A stretch of DNA of 64,000 bases, taken from the NCBI RefSeq assembly GCF_005144585.1, contig NZ_SSMQ01000003.1, positions 1 to 64,000 of the forward strand. The letters are read 5' to 3'. The notes beneath the pieces are model-generated. The model saw only the letters and a program-made list of their open reading frames with translations, ran no database searches and was not told the DNA's origin. How positions within the stretch are numbered: the first letter of the stretch is position 1; the number at the start of each line of letters is the position of its first letter. The DNA is from Polyangium fumosum (GTDB lineage: Bacteria > Myxococcota_A > Polyangia > Polyangiales > Polyangiaceae). Shown piece after piece: positions 1 to 7,987 of this stretch. The position numbers were made by a program, and so were the translations under genes.

Positions 1-144
1 ACTGACCTTGCCCGACGGACACTGCACCGCCTGGGCGGCCATGCGCGTCAGTCGCCGGGTCCGCCGCTTGTCTCCAAGGTCCGCATGCCCGAACTCCTCC
101 TGTGCCCACGCTTCCGCCGACGAGGCCACCTCTGCATCCAACAT
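1..144 (-). CDS. Tn5/IS4-type transposase, N-terminal part (cut by window edge)
   Basis: Reading the minus strand from an ATG at 144 gives 48 uninterrupted codons to the window edge. The peptide contains W-A-Q-E-E-F-G-H-A-D-L-G-D-K-R-R-T-R-R-L, followed by a PSGKV motif. This matches the N-terminal DNA-binding domain of Tn5-like (IS4 superfamily) transposases, where the conserved core is EFG-ADLGD-RR-RRL. A GGGAG sequence lies directly before the ATG. The DDE catalytic core would lie outside the window. The element appears to have truncated the L,D-transpeptidase gene whose tail follows at 222-320. Confidence 0.6.
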   Translation of the reverse strand, partial: MLDAEVASSAEAWAQEEFGHADLGDKRRTRRLTRMAAQAVQCPSGKVS

Positions 145-221
145 CTCCCTCGCTAAATGTCGTCAGAGGGGGGGAATGTACCGATCGGAGATGGGACCAA
201 TGCTCAGGGCTCGGGCAGGTC

Positions 222-320
222 TGGGGCCCGACGGACGGCTGCATCGGGCTCGCCAATGAAGACGTCGACGTGCTCTACGCGATCGTCCCCGTCGGCACGA
301 AGGTGACGATAAAGCCCTGA
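222..320 (+). pseudogene. L,D-transpeptidase (YkuD) C-terminal remnant
   Basis: The last 32 codons before the stop at 318-320 read G-P-T-D-G-C-I-G-L-A-N-E-D-V-D, then LYAIVPVGTKVTI. This is the hallmark end of YkuD L,D-transpeptidases: the catalytic Cys in an SxGCIxL-like motif followed by NEDxDxLYxxVPVGTxVxI. Nothing upstream of codon 222 resembles the rest of the domain (the His and the catalytic HG motif are missing). The fragment has no plausible start and is probably a relic left by the neighbouring transposon or by a deletion. Intact members cross-link peptidoglycan or attach lipoproteins to it in the periplasm. Confidence 0.6.
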
Positions 321-356
321 GCGTGCGAAAATGAACGCGCCAAGGACCCGCCGCGC

Positions 357-1349
357 ATGACCTTCAGCAACGCCACCCCCTATGTCGCGCTCGACGTCCC
401 GACGACCGGCCCGGACGGCCACGCCCTCGTCGTCGCGGTCGTCAAAGCGACGTTCGACATTCTCCCCGGCGGACGTATCGTCCCCTCGGACGACCCCATC
501 CCGCTGCGCCCGAACGACATTCCGCTCGACGCCAAAAACCCGAACGGCAGCATCGTGCTCCCATCGGACCTCTGCATTGAAAAACACGGGGCCGACGTCA
601 TCGTCCTTGGCGACGCCGTCTCGAAGCGCCGTGTCGAATCGATGGACGTCGCCGTGAGGGTGAAAGACCGCACGGTCCAGCTCCGCGTCCACGGCGAGCG
701 GCGCTTCACCCAGGGCATCGCCGGCGTGGTCATGGGTCCTGCCGTTCCCTTCGAGCGCATGCCGATCGTCTACGAACGCGCCTATGGGGGCATGAGCGAG
801 GACCTCACGCTCATCGAAGAGCGAAACCCGGCCGGCGTGGGCGTCGCCAAGCGCAAACGAGACCTGCTCGACCGCCCCGCTCCACAAATCGAGCACCCGC
901 TCCGCCCGCACACAGATGCCGGAGACAAACACCCGCCCGTGGGCCTCGGTCCTATCATGACACATTGGCTCCCGCGCCGAGCCTGGGCCGGGACGTTCGA
1001 TGAGGCATGGCAAAAGACACGAATACCCCTCATGCCGGTTGACTTTGACATCCGGCACAACAATGCGGCGCACCCGGATTTGCAGTTCGAGTCGCCGCTT
1101 GCACCGGGGGACACGGTCTCCGTTCTCGGCATGCACGAGGACGGCGTGATGTCGTTCGAGATCCCTGCGTTCCCCGTCGTCGTGCGAGGGCGCTTCGACG
1201 GTGGGGAGAAGGTCGTCGAACGTCCCGTCATCGATACCCTCGTCGTGCATCCGAACGAACGGCGCTTCGAGATCGTCGCGCGGAAGGCGTTCCGCATCGG
1301 CCGCGGGCAGCGGGTGTTGCGGGAGCTTCAGGTGGATCTGAGCTTTTGA
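357..1349 (+). CDS. DUF2169 family type VI secretion accessory protein
   Basis: This 330-residue protein starts at an ATG with F-S-N-A-T-P-Y and contains the family's typical central region (PIVYERAYGG near residue 140) and the late PALPV-like segment FEIPAFPVVVRGRF. DUF2169 proteins are usually encoded beside VgrG, PAAR or pentapeptide genes of type VI loci and are thought to help load or fold effectors; the molecular role is not established. It is convergent with the long minus-strand VgrG/RHS operon that ends 16 bases downstream, which supports the T6SS association. No signal peptide is visible, so it is probably cytoplasmic. Confidence 0.85.
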   Translation: MTFSNATPYVALDVPTTGPDGHALVVAVVKATFDILPGGRIVPSDDPIPLRPNDIPLDAKNPNGSIVLPSDLCIEKHGADVIVLGDAVSKRRVESMDVAVRVKDRTVQLRVHGERRFTQGIAGVVMGPAVPFERMPIVYERAYGGMSEDLTLIEERNPAGVGVAKRKRDLLDRPAPQIEHPLRPHTDAGDKHPPVGLGPIMTHWLPRRAWAGTFDEAWQKTRIPLMPVDFDIRHNNAAHPDLQFESPLAPGDTVSVLGMHEDGVMSFEIPAFPVVVRGRFDGGEKVVERPVIDTLVVHPNERRFEIVARKAFRIGRGQRVLRELQVDLSF

Positions 1350-1365
1350 GTTCGAGGCGTTCCTC

Positions 1366-3126
1366 TCAAACGGCGCGTCGCGGCTGCCACCACGTCCCCC
1401 GCATCGCGGCGTGATCTCGCTCTCGCGCCGCATGCACGAGCCCGGCGAGCGCGCGATCGAGTTCCTTCCCCCATGCGGCTCCATTCGCGGGCGCGTGAAT
1501 CCCCGCGCGCACGGCCAGCTCATCGAGCTGCCGTTCGAGCGCGATCCGATCGAGCGCACCCGAGGCGCACGCTTCGGCGACCCGCTCCGCCGTCCATGGC
1601 TCGCCGCTGCGATATCGAATGCTCGAATCCAAGCGCATCGCCTCGATCGCCTTCCGCCAAGCCCCCGCATCCTGACGCAGCGAAGGCGCGACGCGCTCGC
1701 CGAACAGCATAACGAGCGCAGCCTCGGCAGCGTCCGCCAGCTCCTCGTTCGCGAGCTGCCGCAGAAGGTAGGACCAGGTCCCCGCATGCCCGAATCGCGC
1801 GAGCGCCGACAGCGTCGCCGCGGAAGGAGGCGTCCGCGCGAGACAAGCCGCGAGCGCGGCGCGATCCGATACGTCGCCCGCGAGCACGAAGATCTCCGCG
1901 CCAAACGGCTGCAACCGGGCCGCGCGTGGCCCGCCGTCACGCAGCTCGAAATACGGCTCCTGGTGACCCGCGCGAAGCATCGTCCGCGCAGCCGCCCATA
2001 CCACGGCGGGCGCAGGATGCCCGAGGCACTTCCCGAGCAGCGGCACGAGGCGCGCCGCGTCCTCGGCGGACAGTACATCCACCACCTCGGCGGCCGCCGC
2101 TGCGACGGGCGAATTCGGATCGAGAAGAAACGCGCGAATCTCGTCGACCCCGAGCACGTTTTGCCGCCCGAGCACGAGCCCCCCCACGGCGCGCACGACC
2201 GGATGCGGCGAGACGAGCAAGGTCCGGCAAACGCCATTCCGCTCGGGATGCGGCGCGACCAGGAGAGCCTCTGCGGCCGCGCGCGCGTGGTCCGTCGCCG
2301 TCGGCGGAAGCGCCGTCAAACCGTGCGCCATGGCGTCGAGCGTATCGCCCCCGGACAAACACGCGAGCGTGAACACCGCGGCCCACGTGCTCCAAGGACT
2401 CGGGGATTCGAGCGAGCGTTTCCACGCGTCGAGAACGAGCCGAACACACGGCCCCCCGATCGACGCAATTGCATCCACGCATTGCAAGAGGCGCTCTTCG
2501 ACTTCGCCGCGGAACTCGAGCGGTCTCTCCGTGCGATGTCGCGCCAGCATTGCCGCACGGTCCATGCACGACGCGACGACATCCGCGTAGAAAGATTCCT
2601 CCGAAATGGGCGTCCCCTTGCCTTCTTCAAGGGCGACGAGCGGCTTCGGCGGAACAGGGAGATCAAGCTCGTCCGTCGGCGCCTCGACATTCTCGGCAGC
2701 CCCCTGTGCGGACGCCTGCGCCCCCCACACGCTCGAGTCAAACGAATCACGCTCGACCTCGCGCAGCGTCGGCCTCTCGCATGCAGCCACGAGCACGCCC
2801 GCATTCGCCCTGTGCGGCGCCCCTGCACGCTGCGGCGGATACACGAGCCCGCGCGCGACGAGGCACGCATTGTGGGCCGCCGCGAACACGTCCAACGTAT
2901 CCGCGTCGACGTACCCATTGGCAGCAAGCAGGGTCGCGTGTTGCGCGACCGTCTGCACCGCCGTCACCAGGCGCTCGAGCTCCGCGAACCGCGTCGCCTC
3001 GGCCGCGTCGAGCGCCGCCGTCAACGGTCGAACGAGCGTCGCCTTCCAGGCATGGTCCGGCAGCGCCAGCGCCCGGTCCAGGGCTTCTTGCATCGGCCCG
3101 CGGAGGACCTCCTCGAACGTCGTCAT
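1366..3126 (-). CDS. HEAT-repeat protein of a T6SS locus
   Basis: The 586-residue reading starts at MTTFEEVLRG. This start is chosen because its ATG overlaps the stop of the upstream thiolase-like gene (ATGA, 3123-3126); the longer open frame upstream is antisense noise. The N-terminal half is helical, and residues about 290-420 contain repeated Ala/Leu/Pro-rich helical pairs such as HPVVRAVGGLVLG and HPAPAVVWAAARTML, which are HEAT-like. Similar HEAT proteins (TIGR02270-like) sit in myxobacterial and proteobacterial type VI clusters as soluble accessory proteins. It is the last gene of the minus-strand operon. The exact function is unknown. Confidence 0.75.
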   Translation of the reverse strand: MTTFEEVLRGPMQEALDRALALPDHAWKATLVRPLTAALDAAEATRFAELERLVTAVQTVAQHATLLAANGYVDADTLDVFAAAHNACLVARGLVYPPQRAGAPHRANAGVLVAACERPTLREVERDSFDSSVWGAQASAQGAAENVEAPTDELDLPVPPKPLVALEEGKGTPISEESFYADVVASCMDRAAMLARHRTERPLEFRGEVEERLLQCVDAIASIGGPCVRLVLDAWKRSLESPSPWSTWAAVFTLACLSGGDTLDAMAHGLTALPPTATDHARAAAEALLVAPHPERNGVCRTLLVSPHPVVRAVGGLVLGRQNVLGVDEIRAFLLDPNSPVAAAAAEVVDVLSAEDAARLVPLLGKCLGHPAPAVVWAAARTMLRAGHQEPYFELRDGGPRAARLQPFGAEIFVLAGDVSDRAALAACLARTPPSAATLSALARFGHAGTWSYLLRQLANEELADAAEAALVMLFGERVAPSLRQDAGAWRKAIEAMRLDSSIRYRSGEPWTAERVAEACASGALDRIALERQLDELAVRAGIHAPANGAAWGKELDRALAGLVHAARERDHAAMRGTWWQPRRAV

Positions 3127-4130
3127 GGCGCCCCCACCCGGACCGCCGCAATGCCACGCGTGCCATCCGGCGAGATGGCCCATGCCAGGAACGAATCGCT
3201 CGGCGCGCGCAGCGCCGACGTCTCGTGCCGCAAAACCGAGAGCCCGTACACGAGGTTCATCGCGCCGGCCGCGGCGCCCACGCGTCCCACGTGGTCCTCG
3301 ATCCCCTCGAACACGCACGCCGTGCCAAACCGGGCACTCTCGCGCGCCGATGCAAAGTACCAGTCCTGCGCCCGCAAATCGTCAGTGCAGGATTGCCCGA
3401 ACACGTGCGCGATCGATTCCGTGCTCGGCATGCTCGAAAGCACCTGCGTCATGGCCACGCCGTCCGCCGGCTCGTCGTTGTCATCACGCGTGTTCCCCAT
3501 CGCCGTCGTGGCGCCCCGCAGCGCGCCGATCACAGGAATGCCGACACGACGCGCGTTCGGCGGTGACATGAGCACCACCGCGGCCGCGCCTTCCGAATGC
3601 GGCAGAGGCGCACGCGCCCAAGGGCTCGGCGGACGCAAGACGGCGTCCGCGAGAATGTCCACATTCACCGCCGAATCCACAGCCACGATACAAACCGCCT
3701 GCGACCCCGGCTTCGACAGCGTGTTGCCCCCATCCACGAGCGCGTCGAAGAAGGCGGCTTCTCCCTCGTAACGCTGCATGGAACCGAGGCGACGCTGCCG
3801 CGCAATCGCCCGCGCCGTATCGGCCAGAAGCTCCGTCGAGAGCCCCGGCCGCGGCGCGGACGTCACCACCAGCAGGGAAACCTGCACCTCGGGCACGAGC
3901 GCCGCCGTCGCCTCCTCGATGGCTCGTTGCGCCATTTGCATGAGCCGGGAAGGAAGCGGCTCGACCGCGCCCAACCATCGACAATACCGCACGTCGATCC
4001 GCTCGCCCGTATCCCGCACGAAGGGCGAAGGCGACGGCGCTGGGACGCCCGCCGCCGCGAAAAACGCATGCTGCCGCGCCGTCATTGCGATTGGCGACAC
4101 CATGCCTCCCCCGACGATGGCCAAGCTCAT
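3123..4130 (-). CDS. Thiolase-fold (beta-ketoacyl synthase-like) T6SS accessory protein
   Basis: The 335-residue protein starts at MSLAIVGGGMVSP; its ATG overlaps the VgrG stop (ATGA, 4127-4130). The fold signature is seen in IVAVDSAVN followed by HSEGAAAVVLM, which match the core strands of beta-ketoacyl synthases, and in a late GRVGAAAGAMN segment. I do not find the canonical active-site cysteine motif (ACSS/ACAG type) or the two His-containing motifs in proper context, so catalysis is doubtful. Genes of this type recur beside VgrG and DUF2169 in myxobacterial T6SS islands. They may act as folding or adaptor proteins, but this is inference. Confidence 0.7.
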   Translation of the reverse strand: MSLAIVGGGMVSPIAMTARQHAFFAAAGVPAPSPSPFVRDTGERIDVRYCRWLGAVEPLPSRLMQMAQRAIEEATAALVPEVQVSLLVVTSAPRPGLSTELLADTARAIARQRRLGSMQRYEGEAAFFDALVDGGNTLSKPGSQAVCIVAVDSAVNVDILADAVLRPPSPWARAPLPHSEGAAAVVLMSPPNARRVGIPVIGALRGATTAMGNTRDDNDEPADGVAMTQVLSSMPSTESIAHVFGQSCTDDLRAQDWYFASARESARFGTACVFEGIEDHVGRVGAAAGAMNLVYGLSVLRHETSALRAPSDSFLAWAISPDGTRGIAAVRVGAP

Positions 4131-6670
4131 GTGTGTCCCGTCACGCCGCTCTGCTTCGAGGAGCGGTGGATGGTGATCGTGCCGGCCTCGATGAGCACGC
4201 CGCTCTCCGACGCGGTGATCGTGGCGCCCCCGCAATTGAACGACACCTTGCCCCCTTGCAAGGTCAAACTGCCGCCCACCTCGATCGTCAGCGCGCCACC
4301 CGCTTTGATCGTGTGTTTCCCGGACGCCTGACTCGTGAGCGCCCCCGCAATCGTCGTGCGCACGGGCCCTTTCACGTCCCGCGCGAGCACGCCCTTGACG
4401 TCGATCTTCAGGCTCCCGAGGGTTTCACTGGACGCACCCAGCACCGAAACCCCGCCGCGCGCCGTCTTCGTCGTGTAGCTACCTCCAATGAGGAACGAGG
4501 AAGGCCCCACGGTATACCAACCGATGTCCCCGGGCGTCACGATGGCGCTCGCGCCGGCAATGATCTCGGTCATCGCGCCCTTCACCGACGTATTTCGATG
4601 CCCGGGGCCGGGGCCGCCGGCGCCCGCATTGTCGCTCGCGCCCGTGCCGCCGCCTCCGCCCGCCGTGTCGCCGCTGGGGGGAGGCCCCTCGCGCCACGGT
4701 GCAGGCTGCGCCGCGCCCTGCGCCACGGCGAAAATGGCCTCCCCGCCGGGAATCATGCCGGCCGCGATTCCAACCGCGCCGAGCCCCACGCCTTTCATCG
4801 CCCCGGCCGCGCCTCCGTGTTTGTAACCTTCGTACCCGGAAAGCGCCAACCCCCCGCCCGCCGCGAGAAATTGCCCATATTGCCCGAGCGCCCCGGCGCC
4901 CGACATCGCGGCGGCCTTCGCGAGGTTCAGGAGGCCATTGACCGGATTGCCCACCTTCTCCAGCACAGCCGCGCCGACGAGCACGGACTCGCTCCCGACG
5001 CCGACGATCGTATGGCCCTTGACGTAGATCTCCTGCTTCCCGCCGACGGTCGCCGATTGCGGACCCACCGCCGTGCGATACGCCTGCGTGACGCTCACAT
5101 TTTCATTGCCGCCGACCGTACGCGTCTGCGAGCCCGTGATTCCGACATTCTCGTTTTTCACCGTCTGCGTCACCATGTCGTTCGACACGCTGACGGATTT
5201 GCCGAACTGGGCCTGAACGAAGACGTGTTGTCTGCCGGCCGCGTCGTCGAAGCGAATCGAGTTCGTTCCGCCGCTGCCCGGCGAGCTGTAGGTCTGCAGC
5301 GCCGTGACCGTCTTGTTCGCGGGGAGCTGGTACGGCGGCGCGAACTTCGCATTGTACGTCCTGCCGAGCACGACGGGCTTTTCGGGATCACCGTCCTCGA
5401 ACGCGACGAGCACCTCCCAGCCCACGCGCGGGATCGCCATGGAGCCAGGCATGTTCGGCTGCATCACGCGAATCGGAAGCGTTGCCTTCTCGTCCCCCTT
5501 GCCTTCGAGGTCCCACGGAAATTGAACCTTGATTCGCCCTTGCGCGTCCGTGTGAATCTCCTCGCCAGCGGCCCCCGTGACGAAGGCGCTCTGCACACCG
5601 GTGAGACGGGGCCGCGCTGCCGTACGCGGCAGCCGGTACGGTGTATCCCGCGGAAGCGCGCGCACCTCGACCGCCACGCGCGCATCCCCGAAGGTCCATT
5701 GGTGCTCCACCGCGACGACCGTATACTTTCCAGCCGGTTTTGCGCTGCCCGCATAATCGCCCTGCGCTTCGATGGTGAAGGACAAACCGGGCGTGAGGGC
5801 GACCGCCGTCGTACGAAAGACGAGCTCCAGGGCATCCGCGCGGAGGGTTTCGAGCCGAAGCCTGGCGCGCGCGTCCCCCTCGTCCGGCTCGCGAAATCCG
5901 CCTGGCCCCTCGTACACTTCGACGGATTGCTCCACGTCCGTGCCGGCCTTCGACGTCGCGGAGAGCGCTAGGTCCGGTTTTTCATGGTTGTAGTCGCGCA
6001 GCGTCACTTTCCCGGGCCTGCGTTTGGCGAGGATACGCGCGTCAAAGGCTGCTATCTCGAACATGCCGAGCGCCGACACGTCGACCAGCGGCAGCGGCTC
6101 CTCCAGCGCCGCGAGCGAATACGTGGTGGCGTCTTCGAGCACGATCCGCTCGACGCCCTCCTCGTCAGCATCGAACCGAAACACGAGCCCCTCGTCCTCG
6201 CACATGCGCCGCACGAAGGCCGCGTCGTTCTCGGCATACTGGACGACGTATTCCCGTTCGATGTGCGACTCGTAAAGCCGGAGCTCGACCTGCCTCCCAT
6301 CGTACCCGGCCTCGAGCAGCACCTTCTTCACGATGTCGGGAATCGTCATCTTCTGGAAAATGCGCGACCGCGTCCGGAGCTCGACGGCCGCGAGGCGCGA
6401 ATGCACCGTGGCTCGATAGCGCCGCTCCCCGTTCGGATTCGCCGTGGCCACGGCAGAAAACCGCGTGACGATTCCCCCGACGATGCGCGCCCCGATCCCT
6501 CCCTCCAGCACCACCGCGCAGGGTTTGCCCACGACATCGGCCGGCGCGACGCCTTCTGTCGAAAAGAGGTCGAACTCCAGCTCGGTGGATTGCCCGAGCC
6601 GCTCCGTCCCCCGCAGGCTACGACAGGAGAGGGTTTCGGCACCGTCGACGAGAAACCGCACGTTGTGCAC
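4127..6670 (-). CDS. vgrG: Type VI secretion spike protein VgrG (VgrG1)
   Basis: This is an 847-residue VgrG/TssI protein. The N-terminal gp27-like part (residues 1-350) includes IPDIVKKVLLEAGYD and EDEGLVFRFDAD. The gp5-like OB fold (about 365-450) carries EIHTDAQGRIKVQFPWD and the MPGSMAIPRVGWEVLVAFEDGD/PVVLGRTYN signature. Needle-like beta repeats (VGGNENVSV, VGGKQEIYVKGH) follow. Residues about 562-695 are an Ala/Gly-rich hydrophobic insertion and linker that ordinary VgrGs lack. VgrG trimers cap the Hcp tube and carry effectors. The gene sits 3 bases after a SUKH immunity gene and overlaps the thiolase-like gene by ATGA. Confidence 0.92.
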   Translation of the reverse strand: MHNVRFLVDGAETLSCRSLRGTERLGQSTELEFDLFSTEGVAPADVVGKPCAVVLEGGIGARIVGGIVTRFSAVATANPNGERRYRATVHSRLAAVELRTRSRIFQKMTIPDIVKKVLLEAGYDGRQVELRLYESHIEREYVVQYAENDAAFVRRMCEDEGLVFRFDADEEGVERIVLEDATTYSLAALEEPLPLVDVSALGMFEIAAFDARILAKRRPGKVTLRDYNHEKPDLALSATSKAGTDVEQSVEVYEGPGGFREPDEGDARARLRLETLRADALELVFRTTAVALTPGLSFTIEAQGDYAGSAKPAGKYTVVAVEHQWTFGDARVAVEVRALPRDTPYRLPRTAARPRLTGVQSAFVTGAAGEEIHTDAQGRIKVQFPWDLEGKGDEKATLPIRVMQPNMPGSMAIPRVGWEVLVAFEDGDPEKPVVLGRTYNAKFAPPYQLPANKTVTALQTYSSPGSGGTNSIRFDDAAGRQHVFVQAQFGKSVSVSNDMVTQTVKNENVGITGSQTRTVGGNENVSVTQAYRTAVGPQSATVGGKQEIYVKGHTIVGVGSESVLVGAAVLEKVGNPVNGLLNLAKAAAMSGAGALGQYGQFLAAGGGLALSGYEGYKHGGAAGAMKGVGLGAVGIAAGMIPGGEAIFAVAQGAAQPAPWREGPPPSGDTAGGGGGTGASDNAGAGGPGPGHRNTSVKGAMTEIIAGASAIVTPGDIGWYTVGPSSFLIGGSYTTKTARGGVSVLGASSETLGSLKIDVKGVLARDVKGPVRTTIAGALTSQASGKHTIKAGGALTIEVGGSLTLQGGKVSFNCGGATITASESGVLIEAGTITIHRSSKQSGVTGHT

Positions 6671-6673
6671 GGC

Positions 6674-7372
6674 CTACCTCCGATGTTTCTTCAGCTTCAC
6701 GACCTGGATCATGGCCTTGTTCACCGGCACGGGCGCAGGCGCCTTCCACTTCGGCGGCTTCTTCTTCGAGACCGGCACATACCCCAGCGGCGCCCCCGGA
6801 AACCCTTCGGGCGCCCCCGGAAGCTGGCTTTTCCCCGAAAGCAGCGCCGCGAGCACGGCGCTCGTCGATCCGCCGAGCTCCACGGGCATCGGGCAAATTC
6901 CATCCTCCCCCGGGGGCCCGAGATACACGACCTTCCAACGATCCGGCGCGCCGACACCCAGCCAATAAAGCGCGCCGCCGTCCCCGAGCACGGCCCAGGC
7001 GATCCATTTCTGCCCGCGGGGCGGATAGGCCGCGAGCGCGGCGCGCCGCTCCGCCTGCTTCGCCAGCAGCGGCGCGACCACCGGATCACTCGTCTCCATC
7101 TGGAACCGCGAATCACTCCCGAGCAGCGCGAGGTGTTCGAGCCGCGCGAGCGATTGCCTGCCGAGCTGCGCGCCCAGCTCCTCGGCGAATGGACTCAGAA
7201 TCCAAACGAAACCACCGAGGCAACCTGCCCCATATTCCTCGATGAAGGCCTTGTAATCCGATGGAAGACCATGCCCGAAGAGGCCCTCCACCTCGGCCCA
7301 TCCGAACTTGGCGGACGCGCCCTCGGGGCGCGCCGGCTTGGGGAGCAGCTTGGTCACGCTGGCGATCGACAT
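6674..7372 (-). CDS. SMI1/KNR4 (SUKH) family immunity protein
   Basis: The 232-residue protein has the SUKH start pattern: WAEVEGLFGHGLPSDYKAFI near residues 26-45, then YGAGCLGGFVWILSPF, and later AWAVLGDGGALYWLGVG. SUKH proteins neutralise nuclease and other polymorphic toxins by direct binding in the cytoplasm. It lies immediately downstream of a second, related SUKH gene (3-base gap) and the RHS nuclease toxin, so it is probably an immunity protein for that toxin or a relic of an earlier one. The C-terminus is Lys/Pro-rich. Confidence 0.85.
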   Translation of the reverse strand: MSIASVTKLLPKPARPEGASAKFGWAEVEGLFGHGLPSDYKAFIEEYGAGCLGGFVWILSPFAEELGAQLGRQSLARLEHLALLGSDSRFQMETSDPVVAPLLAKQAERRAALAAYPPRGQKWIAWAVLGDGGALYWLGVGAPDRWKVVYLGPPGEDGICPMPVELGGSTSAVLAALLSGKSQLPGAPEGFPGAPLGYVPVSKKKPPKWKAPAPVPVNKAMIQVVKLKKHRR

Positions 7373-7375
7373 GGC

Positions 7376-7978
7376 CTACTTCCCCTTCCCCGCGCGCCTC
7401 GCCACCTCGTGCAATGCAAACGTCGGCCGAACCGGCTCCTCGTTCACCCCCGCCTGGAAGATCCCCCAGGAAATACGCTCTGAAAGGACATCATACAGAA
7501 ACGCCGACATCGGCCCCGCAAACTCCGCGTACTGGCCGCGGGAATCCGCGACGAGGGTCCACTTGTCCGGCGTGCCCTTCGTCAGCCAGCAGAGCGCGTC
7601 GCCGTTGATGGTATACCCCCACGGCAGCAACCCCCCGGGCTCCGGAAACACGGGATAGGGCAGGTTGTTGATCTCCCCGAACGGCACCGGAAGATCACGC
7701 GCGCCCGGCACCTGCGCGTTCCGTCGCACAAGATGCAGCGTGAATAGCATGAGCTGCATTCGCTCCATCCACGGCAGCTTCGCCGAGAACGGATTCATGA
7801 CATGCAGGTACTTGTTGATCCAGCCGGTGCCGTACGTCCCAACAAACTGCTTGTAATCTCCGGGTAGCTCCGTCCCCAGGAGCGATTCCGCGGGCGCCCA
7901 GTCGTTCTTCGCCGGAGCCTCCTCGGACTTCTTCGGCGGAAGCAGCCACTTCGTGAGAGACGCCATCGAGCTTGCCAT
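7376..7978 (-). CDS. SMI1/KNR4 (SUKH) family immunity protein, toxin-proximal copy
   Basis: This 200-residue SUKH protein is paralogous to the next gene: both begin with K-L/W-L-L-P-P/K, then W-AxxESLLGTELPGDYKQFVGTYGTG and, later, GDALCWLTKGTPDKWTLV. It starts nine bases after the RHS toxin stop, the usual position for the cognate immunity gene. The RHS C-terminal domain is a predicted DRGH-type nuclease, and SUKH immunity proteins are commonly paired with nuclease toxins. Divergence between the two tandem copies suggests specificity drift after duplication. Confidence 0.87.
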   Translation of the reverse strand: MASSMASLTKWLLPPKKSEEAPAKNDWAPAESLLGTELPGDYKQFVGTYGTGWINKYLHVMNPFSAKLPWMERMQLMLFTLHLVRRNAQVPGARDLPVPFGEINNLPYPVFPEPGGLLPWGYTINGDALCWLTKGTPDKWTLVADSRGQYAEFAGPMSAFLYDVLSERISWGIFQAGVNEEPVRPTFALHEVARRAGKGK

Positions 7979-7987
7979 GGTTTGTCC

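Noticed and set aside
1411-3771. Long plus-strand frame (786 codons) opposite the HEAT and thiolase-like genes
   Set aside because: Arg/His/Pro-rich translation without recognisable features, antisense to well-supported genes with ATGA coupling.
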